A DNA stretch of 64,000 nucleotides from Streptomyces sp. P3 (GCA_016893485.2 JAFEKX020000001.1:682001-746000), one strand, 5' to 3'. Positions 26,748 through 36,101 are shown, numbered from the stretch's first letter. Program-made: numbers and translations. The notes: generated by a model not told the origin, from the letters alone.

Positions 26748-27755
26748 CTAGTGGGCCCCCTCCGCCGCTGCCACCGTCCGCAGATAGGAGCCGAGTCGCG
26801 CGATGGCCGACGGGTTGCGCGGGCTCTCGACGAGGTCGACGTAGTCCAGGACGAAGATCCGGTGGTGCTTGATCGCGGAGACGTTGCGGAGCGGTGCGTA
26901 GGAGAGGAGGAACTTCTTCTTCTGTACGGCGCTCACGTCGCCGTAGTCGCAGATCACGATGACGTCGGGGTCGCGCTGCACGATGCTCTCCCAACCGACC
27001 GCGGTCCAGGAGTCGTCGACGTCGTGCATGACGTTGACGCCGCCGGCCTCGCTGATGATCTGGTCGGGGGCGGCGTAGCGGCCGGAGGTGAACGGGGAGT
27101 CCTGGCCGCTGTCGTAGAGGAAGACCTTGGGGCTCTTCGCCGGGGCCTTGGTGTGGACGGCGGCGATCTGCTTCTTGAAGTCGGCGATCAGCGAGGCCGC
27201 GCGCTTCTCGACGCCGAAGAGCTTTCCGAGGTTGGTGAGGTCGGTGTAGAGGGCGCTCAGGGGCGGCATGATGCCGCGCGAGCTGTCCGTACGCCCGTTG
27301 CGGCAGGACTCGGTGAGGATGTACGACGGGATACCGAGCTTCTTCAGGGCGTCGGGGGTGAAGCCGCCGTCGTCGCGGAAACCGTAGTTCCAGCCGGCGA
27401 AGACCAGGTCGGCGCGGGCGTCGAGGACGTTCTCCTTGGTGAGCTGGTCCTTGGACAACCACGTCACCTTCTTGTAGCCGTCCTTCCAGGGCACGTCGGT
27501 GAGGTCGCCCTTGTCGTCGGGCATGGCGAACCCGGCCATGCGGTTCTCCAGTCCGAGGGCGAACATCAGCTCGGTGATGCCGACGTCGTTGGTGACGACC
27601 CGCTCGGGGACCTTGTCGTAGGTCACCTTCTGACCGCAGTTGGTGAGGGTGACGGCCGACGACTTGGCGGCCTTCGGCGAGGACGCGACCGTGGCTCCGC
27701 ACCCTGCGGTGGCGGTCGCGGCGAGGCAGAGGGCGGCGGCAAGCAGCTTGCGCAT
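26748..27755 (-). CDS. ABC importer substrate-binding lipoprotein, probable cobalamin/corrinoid binding
   Basis: 335 residues. The N-terminal lipoprotein signal (KLLAAALCLAATATAGC) ends in a lipobox cysteine at residue 19. The rest is a FecB/BtuF-type periplasmic-binding fold with the two lobes (PERVVTNDVGITELMFALGL; VFLYDSGQDSPF; DPDVIVICDYG) joined by a helix. It is the last gene of an operon permease-ATPase-binding protein. The cobalamin riboswitch upstream of that operon makes vitamin B12 or a corrinoid the best guess; a ferric siderophore would be the guess from sequence alone. The frame is intact. Confidence 0.85.
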   Translation of the reverse strand: MRKLLAAALCLAATATAGCGATVASSPKAAKSSAVTLTNCGQKVTYDKVPERVVTNDVGITELMFALGLENRMAGFAMPDDKGDLTDVPWKDGYKKVTWLSKDQLTKENVLDARADLVFAGWNYGFRDDGGFTPDALKKLGIPSYILTESCRNGRTDSSRGIMPPLSALYTDLTNLGKLFGVEKRAASLIADFKKQIAAVHTKAPAKSPKVFLYDSGQDSPFTSGRYAAPDQIISEAGGVNVMHDVDDSWTAVGWESIVQRDPDVIVICDYGDVSAVQKKKFLLSYAPLRNVSAIKHHRIFVLDYVDLVESPRNPSAIARLGSYLRTVAAAEGAH

Positions 27756-27770
27756 AGCGGGAGTTGTCCT

Positions 27771-28538
27771 TCAGGCGGTGGGCGGGAGCAGGTCGAACAG
27801 GAGCTGGACGGCGCCGGTCTCCGGGTGCCGTACGGGATGCGCGCGGACCCCGAACACCTCGGCGAGCACGGCCGGTTGGAGGACGTCGTGCGGCGGCCCC
27901 GAGGCGACGATCCGGCCGCCGGAGATCACGTGGAGCAGGTCGCAGTGGGCGGCGGCGAGGTTCAGGTCGTGCAGGGCCGCGAGGACGGTCAGGCCACTGC
28001 CTCGGACCAGGGACAGCACGTCCAACTGGTGCGCTATGTCCAGGTGGTTGGTGGGTTCGTCGAGGACCAGGACGCGAGGCCGCTGGGCGAGCGCGCGGGC
28101 GATCAGGACGCGCTGCCTCTCGCCGCCGGACAGAGCGAGGAAGCCCCGGTCGGCGAGGTGGGTGACGCCGGTGCGCTCCATCGCTCCGGCGCAGATCTCC
28201 CGGTCCCCGGCGGCGGTCCTGTCCCGGTGCGGCAGCCGACCCATGGCGACCACTTCGCCGACGGTGAAGTCGAACTCGGCCGCCGACTCCTGCGGCAGCG
28301 CGGCCAACTGCCGTGCCGCGGCCCGCGGTTCCATGGCGTGTACGTCGTCACCGTCGAGCCGCACGGCACCGTCGGCCGGTCGCAGCGCCCGGTACACGCA
28401 CCTCAACAGGGTCGATTTCCCACTGCCGTTGGGACCGACGAGCCCGACGAAGGCTCCGCTGTCCACGCTGAGCCGGATGTCCTCGACGAGCCGCACCGCG
28501 CCCGCGTCGACCGACACCCCCTCGATGTCGAGCCTCAT
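27771..28538 (-). CDS. ABC importer ATP-binding protein (BtuD/FecE type)
   Basis: 255 residues with all ATPase motifs: Walker A GPNGSGKST, Q-loop LPQESAAEF, signature LSGGERQR, Walker B VLVLDEP, D-loop and H-switch ALHDLNLAAAHCD. The subfamily is that of siderophore and cobalamin importers. ATG 28538 overlaps the corrected permease stop (TGATG), and the binding protein follows 15 bp downstream, so the three genes form one operon. The frame is intact. Confidence 0.9.
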   Translation of the reverse strand: MRLDIEGVSVDAGAVRLVEDIRLSVDSGAFVGLVGPNGSGKSTLLRCVYRALRPADGAVRLDGDDVHAMEPRAAARQLAALPQESAAEFDFTVGEVVAMGRLPHRDRTAAGDREICAGAMERTGVTHLADRGFLALSGGERQRVLIARALAQRPRVLVLDEPTNHLDIAHQLDVLSLVRGSGLTVLAALHDLNLAAAHCDLLHVISGGRIVASGPPHDVLQPAVLAEVFGVRAHPVRHPETGAVQLLFDLLPPTA

Positions 28539-29627
28539 CAACGCCCCCGAACGCATAGCCGCCGCGCCGCATCAGCAGCAGGAAGGCGGGCACTCCGACG
28601 ACCGCGGTGATCACGCCGACCGGCAGTTCGGCGGGCGCCAGGAGCAGCCGGGACAGTACGTCCGCCCACACCAGCAGCACCGCTCCGGCCGGCGGCGCCA
28701 CCGCGAGGACCCGACGGTGATCGGCGCCGACGAGCATCCGCACGAGGTGCGGCACCATCAGCCCGACGAACCCGATGGCACCACTCACGGCGACCACGGT
28801 CCCGGTGACGCCGGCGGTCACGAGGAACAACTCCCGCCGCAGCCGGGCGGGTTGGACGCCGAGTGCGGCGGAGGTCTCGTCCCCATCGCGAGGGCGTTGA
28901 GCGACTCCGCGCGCCATCGCAGCCACGCCCAGCCGGCCGCGACGGTGACGGCGGCCAGGGGCACCTGCGCCCAGGTCGCCCCGCCGAGGCTCCCCAGCAG
29001 CCACATCATCGCCGAGCGGGCCGCTTCGCCCCGGGCCGCGCCGAACACCATCACGGTGGTGACGGCCTCGAAGCCGTAGGCCAGCGCGGTGCCCGTCAGG
29101 ATCAGCCGCAGCGGGGTGAGTCCGTGCGGCGAGCGGGCCACGGCGTAGACCAGGACCATGGCCGCGAGCGCCGAGACGAACGCGGACGCCGACAGCGCCC
29201 ACACGCCCAGCCCGGCGAAGGCGCCCAGCAGGATGACGGCGTTGGCGCCGACCGCCGCGCCCGAGGAGATGCCGAGTACGAACGGATCGGCGAGCGCGTT
29301 GCGGACCATGGCCTGCACGGCCACGCCGACCGCCGAGAGCCCGGCGCCGACGACGGCCGCGAGGACGACCCGGGGCAGCCGGATCTCCCAGACGATGGTG
29401 TAGGCGGCGGCGTCGGAGGCGTGGACGGCGCCGCCGGTGGCGCCGGCCCACAGGAACCGGAACACGTCCGCCGTACCGATTCCGGCTGCGCCGAGACCGA
29501 CACCGCACACGAGGGAGACGCCGAGCAGGAGCAACAGCCCGCTCAGCAACAGGGGTTGGGGTATTCGGCGGGGATCACGCCCTGGGCTCCGGCCACGGCG
29601 GGAGCCTGCCTTCGGACGACGGAACAC
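28538..29627 (-). CDS. FecCD-family ABC importer permease (frameshifted)
   Basis: About ten membrane segments in the FecCD/BtuC pattern: first helix LLLSGLLLLLGVSLVCGVGLG, the coupling segment RLPRVVLAAVVGAGLSAVGVAVQAMVRN, GISSGAAVGAN, GFVGLMVPHLVRMLVG, and the ADVLSRLLLAPAELPVGVITA loop. GTG 29627 after GGTGAAGGA is the likely start. One G is missing near 28880, and another near 28546 would allow the stop TGA 28540-28538 overlapping the ATPase start. Repaired length is 363 residues. The gene follows the riboswitch directly. Confidence 0.85.
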
Positions 29628-29694
29628 GAGTGGCGGTCCTTCACCTGGGGCCGCCTGATGAGCCTCGATCGAGGAGACAGCCCGGACGACCGTG

Positions 29695-29865
29695 CCGGCC
29701 GCTCGGTCCCCTCTCGCAGTCCACGGCGAGCAGTCAACGGGTCGCACCACCCACGGGCGATCGGACTCGCGCGACGACCGAGGTCGCCCCCGCACACCGT
29801 TGCGGGTCAGCGCCGGACTCTCACCGGACTTCCCCGCGGGAGGCAAGGGGAGCCTAACAAACAGC
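29695..29865 (-). promoter_or_regulatory. Cobalamin (AdoCbl-type) riboswitch
   Basis: On the minus strand, 29795-29840 reads as the B12-box core: GGGGAAGTCCGGTG, then AGTCCGGCGC, then GACCCGCAACGGT. These match the conserved cobalamin-riboswitch pattern GGGAA-CCGGTG-AATCCGG-GC-GACCCGCNACNGT. Complementary G/C-rich stems extend upstream to about 29865 and downstream to about 29695, and the permease start lies some 70 bases later. Such elements shut off B12 uptake or synthesis genes when cobalamin is plentiful. The core is seen directly; the outer borders are estimates. Confidence 0.85.
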
Positions 29866-30000
29866 ATGGACCGGGCCGACAGCACCCGGCCGGCCCGCCA
29901 GCGCCACTCGACACCCGGCCCGTCAGGCCGAGGTCGTCGAAACCGGCGTACAGGTGATCGCGGACCAGGCCAAGTCCCTCCCCCTGTCGCGGCCTTCCCC

Positions 30001-30901
30001 TCAACTCGGGCCGCCCGTAACGGACATGGCGCGCACTGTGTCAGGCCCGGACTGCGCACACGAGACGCGCAAGGCGTCCATCTTCTCCGCGTCGGTCGTG
30101 CCGACGGCGGCCGTGTACGTGACGATTCTCAGATCGGTGCCGGCGGCCATCACCACGTCGAGGTCGAGGTCGATGTCCCCGACCCGGGGTGCTCGACGGT
30201 CTTGCGGTCGCCGACGTGTGGGCGGGCGGTGCCGTTGGACCACAGGTGGGCGAAGCGTGGGCTGTCGTGGAGCATGCGGTCGACGAAGGCGGCGAGGCGC
30301 GCGTCGTGCGGGTGGGCGGCGGCCGTCACCCGGAGGTCGGCGACGAGATCCTCCTCCTCGACCTCGTCGCCCGCCCAGGACCGCACCGGCCAGGCCGCGA
30401 TCGGCTCGCGCCCCCGCGCGTCGCCCGTCCGGAACATGCCGGCCACGAGGTTGCGCTCTTCCCAGGCGTACGAACGGGGATCGCCGATCGTCTCCGCCCA
30501 CATGCCGTTCCAGCCGACGAGGGTCCAGTCGGCGGCGAACACCGCCGTGGGAGCCCCCGCCAACTGGCCCACAAGTCGGTGCACCCGCGCGGGTACGTGC
30601 CGGGACACGTTGCCGGCCGGGGCGGGGCGAGATGGGCGCAGCGGAACAGGTGGTCGCGCTCGGACGGTTCGAGGCGCAGCGCCCTGGCCAGCGCGGTGAC
30701 CACCTGGGCCGAGGGGTTCCGGGCGCGCCCCTGCTCCAGCCGGACCACGTAGTCGACCGACAGGCCGGCGAGCCGGGCGACCTCCTCCCGGCGCAACCCG
30801 GGGATGCGCCGGTCCCCGTCCACCTCCAGTCCGCTGTCCTGAGGCGACACCCGTTCACGCCACCCCCGCAGAGCGATCCCGAAGTGGTTCGTCGTAGCCA
30901 T
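30001..30901 (-). CDS. XRE family regulator with MmyB-type ligand domain (two frameshifts)
   Basis: N-terminal helix-turn-helix (RREEVARLAGLSVDYVVRLEQGRARNPSAQVV, residues 37-68) followed by the C-terminal ligand-binding domain common to Streptomyces MmyB-like regulators (TAVFAADWTLVGWNGMWAE, then RLAAFVDRMLHDSPRFAHLW). The frame lacks one G near 30616 and one C near 30189. Repaired length is 300 residues from ATG 30901 to TGA 30001; ATG 30910 is also in frame. These regulators usually control an adjacent dehydrogenase or hydrolase; the nearest is the esterase gene transcribed toward it from 31928. Confidence 0.82.
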
Positions 30902-30977
30902 GAACGACATTGTCGTTCAACTACCGGACGACGAACGAAAGTTCAGCCTCCGTACGGTGGAGTCTTTACTCGGCGGT

Positions 30978-31928
30978 CTACGACGTCACGCCGGCCGGCA
31001 CCGCCTCACCGGACGTGTCGGCATCCGGGTCGGCGCCCTCGTTCCAGCGGGCCCGAACGAACGCACCCGCGGCGTCGAGCGCGGCGGCCCCCTCGTCGAG
31101 CATCGCGGCGAACGCCTGGAAGACGTGCGGGACTTCGGGCCAGACCTGCAGCTCGACGTGGACGTCGTGCGCGGCGGCACGCGCGGCCAGCCGTACCGCG
31201 TCGTCCAGGAGGATCTCGTACGAACCGACCTGGATGAACAGCGGTGCCAGGCCGGTCAGGTCGGCGAAGACGGGGCTGGCGTGCGGGGTGGTGGGGTCCG
31301 TGTCGCGGAGGTAGTCGCGGGCGCGGATGCGCAGGCCCTCCGGGGTCAGCGAGGCGTCGACCGCCGCCTTGCTCACCGCGCTGTCTCCGGACACGCTCAG
31401 GTCGGCCCACGGCGAGAAGACCGCGGCCGAGGCGGGCTGGGGCAGCCCCGCGTCCTTGACGGCGACGAGCGCCGCGGCGACGAGACCGCCACCCGCGGAC
31501 TCACCGACGAAGGCGATGTCGGAGCTGGGAATCCCGTCGTCGAGCAGAGCCCGGTACACGGCGACGGCGTCGTCGACCGCCGCGGGGAACGGGTGCTCCG
31601 GCGCCAGCCGGTAGTCGACGCAGACGGCGCGGGCGCCGGTGCGCCGGGAGACCTCGGCGGCAAGCCCCGCGGCGTCGGCCGCCGAGCCGATGGCGTACGC
31701 GCCGCCGTGCAGATACAGCAGCACGGTCGCCGGGCCGTTCTCCGGTGTCCTGACGGTGACGACCGGTACGCCGCCCAGTTCGCCCTCCGTGGTCGAGACG
31801 TCGGGCGGCAACGGGATGGACGTCATCATGTCGTGGAAGAGAGCGCGCTGTTGGGCGACGTCCCCGCCGAGGTCGAGCGGACCGTGCCGCAGCATCTCGT
31901 CGAGGGCTTGGCGCTGTTGCCGGGACAT
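30978..31928 (-). CDS. HSL-family alpha/beta hydrolase (esterase)
   Basis: 316 residues with the hormone-sensitive-lipase signatures: oxyanion motif H-G-G-A-Y in YLHGGAYAIGS (about residue 82), nucleophile GESAGGGLVAA, and late Asp and His in the C-terminal third (SYEILLDDAVRL; VPHVFQAF). ATG 31928 follows GAAAGG at the right distance. These enzymes hydrolyse short acyl esters, often acetylated small molecules. The cupin gene lies 117 bp upstream on the same strand and may be co-transcribed. Frame intact. Confidence 0.88.
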   Translation of the reverse strand: MSRQQRQALDEMLRHGPLDLGGDVAQQRALFHDMMTSIPLPPDVSTTEGELGGVPVVTVRTPENGPATVLLYLHGGAYAIGSAADAAGLAAEVSRRTGARAVCVDYRLAPEHPFPAAVDDAVAVYRALLDDGIPSSDIAFVGESAGGGLVAAALVAVKDAGLPQPASAAVFSPWADLSVSGDSAVSKAAVDASLTPEGLRIRARDYLRDTDPTTPHASPVFADLTGLAPLFIQVGSYEILLDDAVRLAARAAAHDVHVELQVWPEVPHVFQAFAAMLDEGAAALDAAGAFVRARWNEGADPDADTSGEAVPAGVTS

Positions 31929-32045
31929 GGCTGTGCCTTTCGTGGTTCCGGTCAATGCGGTGGTGCGGGTCGAACCGCGGGTCCGCGGCGAGCCCCCGCA
32001 GGCCTACGGCGACTCCGCCGCAGCCCCGTCGCCCGTCTGCCCAGG

Positions 32046-32507
32046 TCAGCGCGGCGGTCCGACGATGATCTGGCCGTACATGTCGGCGGCCTCGGCCATG
32101 AGGTCCCGCGAGATCTCGAAACCGTCGGGGCGTGGGGTCGTGAGGTCGCGTCCCGCGTGGCGGAACATGCCCTCGATTCCGCCCGGTGTGGCGATCATCA
32201 GCAGGTCGGCCGTGTCGGAGGTGATCCGGTAGCCGTGCGGGACGTTGCGCGGCAGGAAGACGATGCCGCCCTCCGTCAGCTCCATCTCCTCGTCGTCGCA
32301 CCACAGCAGCGCACTGCCCTTGATGAGCATGAAGACCTCGTCCTCACGGGTGTGCGTGTGGTACGGCGGCGCCTCGCCCTTGGACACGAAGAACCGTCCC
32401 ACGGTGAGCTGTCCGCCGGTCGCCGCCGCGTCCAGGAGGACGGCGAACTCGCCGCCGTCGAGCCATTCGAGTTTCTGCTGCTGTTCGGGCTGTGCGAGGT
32501 AGGCCAT
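32046..32507 (-). CDS. Cupin domain protein
   Basis: 153 residues with a single conserved cupin barrel: motif 1 PPYHTHTREDEVFMLIKG carries the two His and a Glu metal ligands, and motif 2 LPRNVPHGYRI the third His. ATG 32507 (start MAYLAQ) or ATG 32513 two codons earlier may be used. Members include quercetin-dioxygenase-like and isomerase-like proteins; the reaction cannot be told. Frame intact. The 248 bp upstream, to the divergent TMEM175-like gene, holds the promoters. Confidence 0.82.
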   Translation of the reverse strand: MAYLAQPEQQQKLEWLDGGEFAVLLDAAATGGQLTVGRFFVSKGEAPPYHTHTREDEVFMLIKGSALLWCDDEEMELTEGGIVFLPRNVPHGYRITSDTADLLMIATPGGIEGMFRHAGRDLTTPRPDGFEISRDLMAEAADMYGQIIVGPPR

Positions 32508-32761
32508 GGTCATGTGGCTGTCCGTTCTGCGCGTTCGGTGAACTCGGCGCCCGCGTCGGGGAGTTGGACGAGGTCGCGGCGGACGGGCGCGATCACCTGG
32601 CTGTCTCCGGTCGGGGCCGTGCCCTGCCCTTTCGATGATCCTCTTCGCCCCCGCCGGCCGCCAGCGGTGTGGGTAGGAACAGCAGTACCACTTCCCCCGC
32701 CCGGACTACCGGCGCATCACGCGTCCGGGACACCCTCCGGCTTGTGGCATTCTCTGCTGCC

Positions 32762-33423
32762 ATGGATGTCTCGAGTGATCACGAACTGCCGTCCGCGGAC
32801 GAGGACATGGAGATCCGCGCGGTGTCCGCGGAGCGCCTCACGTTCTTCGGCGACGCGGTGGTCGCCATCGCCCTCACCCTGCTGGCCCTGGAACTTCCGG
32901 TACCGGAGGGCTCGACCAACTCCGAGATGTGGCACTCGGCCACGTCGCACCGTGAGAGCTACCTGGCGTTCATGATCAGCTTCGTGGTGATCGCCGCGCA
33001 CTGGCGCGCGCACCACCGCGTGTTCCGCTATGTCACGGCGACGAACAGCCGGTTGACGTCCTACACCATGTACTGGCTGCTCACCCTGGTGATCACCCCG
33101 TTCGCGACCGACGTCATCGGCGGCCACGGAGCCTTCCAGTCCCGCTTCGGCTTCTACGCCGCCGTCCAGTGCGCGGCCTGCCTCCTGTTCATCCTGATGG
33201 TCCGTGAGATCCCCGCGAACGTCTCGCCCGCCCCGGCACCCCGCCCGAGATCTTCTCCCGCACCGCCCGCCGTATAGGCATGGTCGCCCTCGGCTTCCTG
33301 ATCTCGATCCCGGTCTCCCTCGTCACCCACTGGGCGTACGTGTGCTGGATCGTGGTCCCGCTCGTCGACTCGGTCATCGACACACGCAAGGGCCGTACGG
33401 CACAGCAGGGTTCGGAGGACTGA
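32762..33423 (+). CDS. TMEM175-like potassium channel protein (DUF1211; one frameshift)
   Basis: The N-terminal helix RLTFFGDAVVAIALTLLALEL corresponds to the R-x-x-x-F-S-D motif of bacterial TMEM175 channels, with Gly in place of Ser. Further membrane segments follow (YLAFMISFVVIAAHW with a conserved H, YTMYWLLTLVITPF, YAAVQCAACLLFILMV and, after the break, ALGFLISIPVSLVTHW, YVCWIVVPLVD). A C run near 33242 is one base short. The repaired protein has 220 residues and six helices. It would form a tetramer of single-repeat subunits, a leak-type K+ channel. Confidence 0.82.
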
Positions 33424-33451
33424 GCCAGCCGGAGCTTCGACACCCCCGGCA

Positions 33452-34138
33452 CTACCAGGGCACCACCCCACCCTCGTCCTGGAAGGTCCCCGTCGGCCCG
33501 TCCGCGTCGAGGGTCGCCAGGCGTACGACGACCTCGGCGCTCTCCTCCGGTGCCCGGCCGACGCCGAACGCGGCGGTGAGGTCGGTCGCGGTGGTGCCGG
33601 GTTCGACGGCGTTGAACTTGATGCCCGGCTGGGACTTGGCGTACTGGACGGTCAGCATGGTGGCCGCGGCCTTGGAGGCCGAGTAGAGCGCCAACGGCAG
33701 GTTGAATTCCGGCCGTTCGGGGTTGGTCACCGCCCAGAACGACCCGGCGCTGCTGGAGACGGTGACCACCGTCGGGTTGGCCGACCTGCGCAGCAGGGGC
33801 AGCGCCGCCTCGGTGACCCGTACGACTCCCACCGCGTTGGTGTCGAAGGCCCGGAGGGCGGTGGGGCCGTCGAGGGCACCGTCCCCGAGGATGCCCGCGT
33901 TGTTCACCAGGACGTCGAGACGCCCCTCGGCCGAGTCGATCGTCGCCAGTGCCTCGCTCACCGACGCGTCGTCGGTCACGTCGAGTCGCACGAACCGTGC
34001 GCCGAGGGCCGCCGCGGCCTTCTCGCCCCGCTCGGCGTCACGAGCGCCTATGTAGACGACATGGCCCAGCGCCAGGAGCTGCCTGGCGGTCTCGAAACCG
34101 ATGCCCTTGTTGGCTCCGGTGATCAGCGTGATGGTCAT
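33452..34138 (-). CDS. SDR family oxidoreductase
   Basis: 228 residues, intact. TGANKGIGFETARQL is the NAD(P)-binding motif at residues 7-21, NNAG follows at about 83, with S-S-S-A-G and Y-S-A-S-K catalytic segments and EPGTTATDL near the C-terminus. ATG 34138 follows GGAGGAC. It is the second gene of a unit with the SnoaL-like gene 25 bp upstream, divergent from a TetR gene whose operators are visible. The substrate is unknown. Confidence 0.88.
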   Translation of the reverse strand: MTITLITGANKGIGFETARQLLALGHVVYIGARDAERGEKAAAALGARFVRLDVTDDASVSEALATIDSAEGRLDVLVNNAGILGDGALDGPTALRAFDTNAVGVVRVTEAALPLLRRSANPTVVTVSSSAGSFWAVTNPERPEFNLPLALYSASKAAATMLTVQYAKSQPGIKFNAVEPGTTATDLTAAFGVGRAPEESAEVVVRLATLDADGPTGTFQDEGGVVPW

Positions 34139-34163
34139 GGTGTGTGTCCTCCAAGTCGGGTCG

Positions 34164-34556
34164 TCAGGCGGTCAGTTGCCGGGAGAGTTCACCGGCGTCG
34201 TGCAGCGCGGTCATGTGCACGAACCGCCCGCCGCGCACCTGATAGATGGCGTACTCGACGATCTCGAACGAGGCACCGGTGGGAGCGACCCCGAGCCATT
34301 CCTTCGCCGGAGTACCGGTGTTGACCAGCCGGGCGGCCAACCGGTCGCCGTCGAAGAGGAGTTCCTTCAGCTCCCAGTGGAGGTCCGGAACCGCGTCGAC
34401 GTCACGCTTCTGGACCGCGATGAGGTCGTCCCGCGTGGCCGGCTCACCGTTCAGGGTGGTCCGGTCGTCGATGAACTCGTCCATGCCGTCGAACTTGTGG
34501 GCGTTGAGCGACTCGAGGTAGCGCAGATAGAACGCGCGCAGCTCGTCGTCGGACAT
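34164..34556 (-). CDS. SnoaL-like / NTF2-fold protein
   Basis: 130 residues of the SnoaL-like polyketide-cyclase/ester-cyclase family: [20 protein letters not shown] start, [39 protein letters not shown] and the [24 protein letters not shown] end. Such cone-shaped barrels act as cyclases, isomerases or small-molecule binders. ATG 34556 follows GGAAGGG. First gene of the SDR unit, divergent from the TetR gene. Confidence 0.82.
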   Translation of the reverse strand: MSDDELRAFYLRYLESLNAHKFDGMDEFIDDRTTLNGEPATRDDLIAVQKRDVDAVPDLHWELKELLFDGDRLAARLVNTGTPAKEWLGVAPTGASFEIVEYAIYQVRGGRFVHMTALHDAGELSRQLTA

Positions 34557-34608
34557 GTGAGGTCCCTTCCGTGGGGCGGTCCGGCCACCGAGGAGCAGCC
34601 CCGCCGAT

Positions 34609-34630
34609 TTCCGCAACGATCGCTGCGGAA
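34609..34630. promoter_or_regulatory. TetR operator O1 (inferred)
   Basis: TTCCGCA and TGCGGAA flank 8 bases, a near-perfect 22-bp dyad between the divergent SnoaL and TetR genes. It shares the GATCG centre and GCGGAA arm with O2, which lies 14 bp further on. Confidence 0.65.
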
Positions 34631-34644
34631 GTCGAACGGTAGCA

Positions 34645-34668
34645 CTTCTGTAGCGATCGATGCGGAAG
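34645..34668. promoter_or_regulatory. TetR operator O2 (inferred)
   Basis: A second, less perfect 24-bp dyad (CTTCTGTAGCGATCGA then TGCGGAAG) ends 15 bp before the TetR start codon. Its resemblance to O1 supports a repressor that binds both sites and controls both directions. Confidence 0.6.
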
Positions 34669-34683
34669 AGGTAGGCTGCGGGG

Positions 34684-35298
34684 GTGGAGACGAGGAAGAA
34701 GAAGAGCGGCCCCATCGGCCGACCGCGAGGATTCGACGCCGACGAGGCGCTCGAGCGCGCCATGCTGGTGTTCTGGGAACACGGCTACGAGGGGGCCGGC
34801 ACCGCCAGGCTGACCAACGCCATGGGCATCTCCACGACCAGTATGTACGCGGCCTTCGGCAACAAGGAGGACCTGTTCCGCAGGGTCCTGGAGCGCTACA
34901 CCGAAGGCCCGAGCGCTTACATGGCCCGAGCCCTGGAGGAACCCACCGCCCTCGGCGTCGCCACCGCGATCCTCGCCGGTACGGTCCGCACCACCACCCG
35001 CCCCTCCCAGCCCCACGGCTGCCTGGGCGTCCAGGGCGCGCTGTCCACCAGCGACGCCGGCCAGGAGGTCCGCGACCTCCTCGTCGCCTGGCGCAACGAC
35101 GGCTACTCCTGCGTCCGCGAGCGGTTCCAACGCGCCCTGGACGAGGGCGACTTGCCGCCGGGGACCGACCCGGGCCTACTGGCCCGCTATGTCACGACCT
35201 TCGGCTACGGCCTCGCCGTACAGGCCGCCAGCGGTGTCGGCCGGGACGAACTCCAGGAACTGGCCGACGCCGCCCTGCGCAACTGGCCACTCGTCTGA
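34684..35298 (+). CDS. TetR family transcriptional regulator
   Basis: 204 residues; N-terminal HTH at about 22-65 ([31 protein letters not shown]), preceded by the basic GRPRGFD motif. C-terminal ligand domain of the TetR_C type with [12 protein letters not shown]. The start is GTG 34684. Two dyads lie just upstream in the divergent promoter, so it is expected to repress itself and the SnoaL-SDR unit until an inducer binds. Frame intact. Confidence 0.9.
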   Translation: METRKKKSGPIGRPRGFDADEALERAMLVFWEHGYEGAGTARLTNAMGISTTSMYAAFGNKEDLFRRVLERYTEGPSAYMARALEEPTALGVATAILAGTVRTTTRPSQPHGCLGVQGALSTSDAGQEVRDLLVAWRNDGYSCVRERFQRALDEGDLPPGTDPGLLARYVTTFGYGLAVQAASGVGRDELQELADAALRNWPLV

Positions 35299-35335
35299 GG
35301 CACGCCCACGTCGCGCCCCTCAGCCACCGCCGCTT

Positions 35336-35992
35336 TCAAACAGGCGCGATCCGCCCCCGAGTTGCCTCCAACAGCACTCTCGCCGCCTCCAGACACCTCA
35401 CCGGATCCGCCGGCGCCGCCTGCAGACCGGGCAGCAGCATCAGCCACAGGTCGCTCACCGCCTCCTCGACGTTGCGGCGGTCGTTGAGCGCGTCGGAGAC
35501 GGTGTGGGTGCCGAAGAAGCTGGAGACGAGGACGCGGGCGGCGCGCTCGGGGTCGGTGCCGGGGGCGAGTTCGCCCGCTTCGGCGGCGGCGGTCAGCATG
35601 CGCGCGGTCGCCTCGATCCACCCCACGAAGGGCCGGGGCAGGGACACGGGGATGGTCTTGCGTTCGCTCCAGAGCCTGTTGCCCGCGCGGACGATCACGT
35701 TGTCGCGGAATTCCCGGGCCACGGCCAGGCTCAGACCCACCAACCGGTCGAGAACGGGAGCGTCCTGGGATTCCCAACGCTCCACATAGCGCGGCCATTC
35801 GGCGAAATGGGCTTCCAGGACACCCCGGGCCAGCCCTTCCTTGCTGCCGAAATGGAAATAGATCGCCCCGCTGGTGTACCCGCTCGTACGCGCCACATCA
35901 CTGATGCTCGTACCGACGTACCCATGCTGTTCGAACAGCACAGCGGCCGTCGCCAGAACAGCGCGCCGAGTGACTTCCGCACGTTCCTGCAT
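35336..35992 (-). CDS. ScbR-like gamma-butyrolactone receptor (TetR superfamily)
   Basis: 218 residues: MQERAEVTRRAVLATAAVLF leads into the HTH (GTSISDVARTSGYTSGAIYFHFGSKEGLA, residues 30-58), which is almost diagnostic of ArpA/ScbR receptors (the GAIYFHFGSKE segment). ATG 35992 aligns with family N-termini; the frame stays open upstream. The receptor represses promoters until a gamma-butyrolactone binds. It is divergent from an AfsA-type synthase, the arrangement of scbR/scbA in S. coelicolor. Frame intact. Confidence 0.88.
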   Translation of the reverse strand: MQERAEVTRRAVLATAAVLFEQHGYVGTSISDVARTSGYTSGAIYFHFGSKEGLARGVLEAHFAEWPRYVERWESQDAPVLDRLVGLSLAVAREFRDNVIVRAGNRLWSERKTIPVSLPRPFVGWIEATARMLTAAAEAGELAPGTDPERAARVLVSSFFGTHTVSDALNDRRNVEEAVSDLWLMLLPGLQAAPADPVRCLEAARVLLEATRGRIAPV

Positions 35993-36101
35993 TTTCTCGG
36001 TCGCCCCTGCCCTGCGTTCCGGATCGTCTTTTCCGGTGAATCTAGCCGACAGGCAACCGTTTCCCGCACGCATGCCGAAGAACCATAGCTTCTATTATTT
36101 T
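35993..36101. promoter_or_regulatory. Divergent promoter of the gamma-butyrolactone receptor/synthase pair
   Basis: This 109-bp gap has an AT-rich block near the synthase start (about 36085-36103) and dyad-like elements (GGCAACCGTTTCC near 36053-36065; TCCGGATCGTCTTTTCCGG near 36018-36036). ScbR-type receptors bind about 22-bp ARE sites in such gaps. I cannot assign the exact site by eye. Confidence 0.4.

Noticed and set aside
26217..28610. A 797-codon plus-strand open frame, the longest in the window
   Set aside because: It covers, in antisense, the polymerase end, DUF6479 gene, binding protein and ATPase, all with clear motifs on the minus strand.
35993..36101. A precise ARE operator for the ScbR-like receptor
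   Set aside because: Several weak dyads are present and none clearly matches the 22-bp site, so I report only the region.
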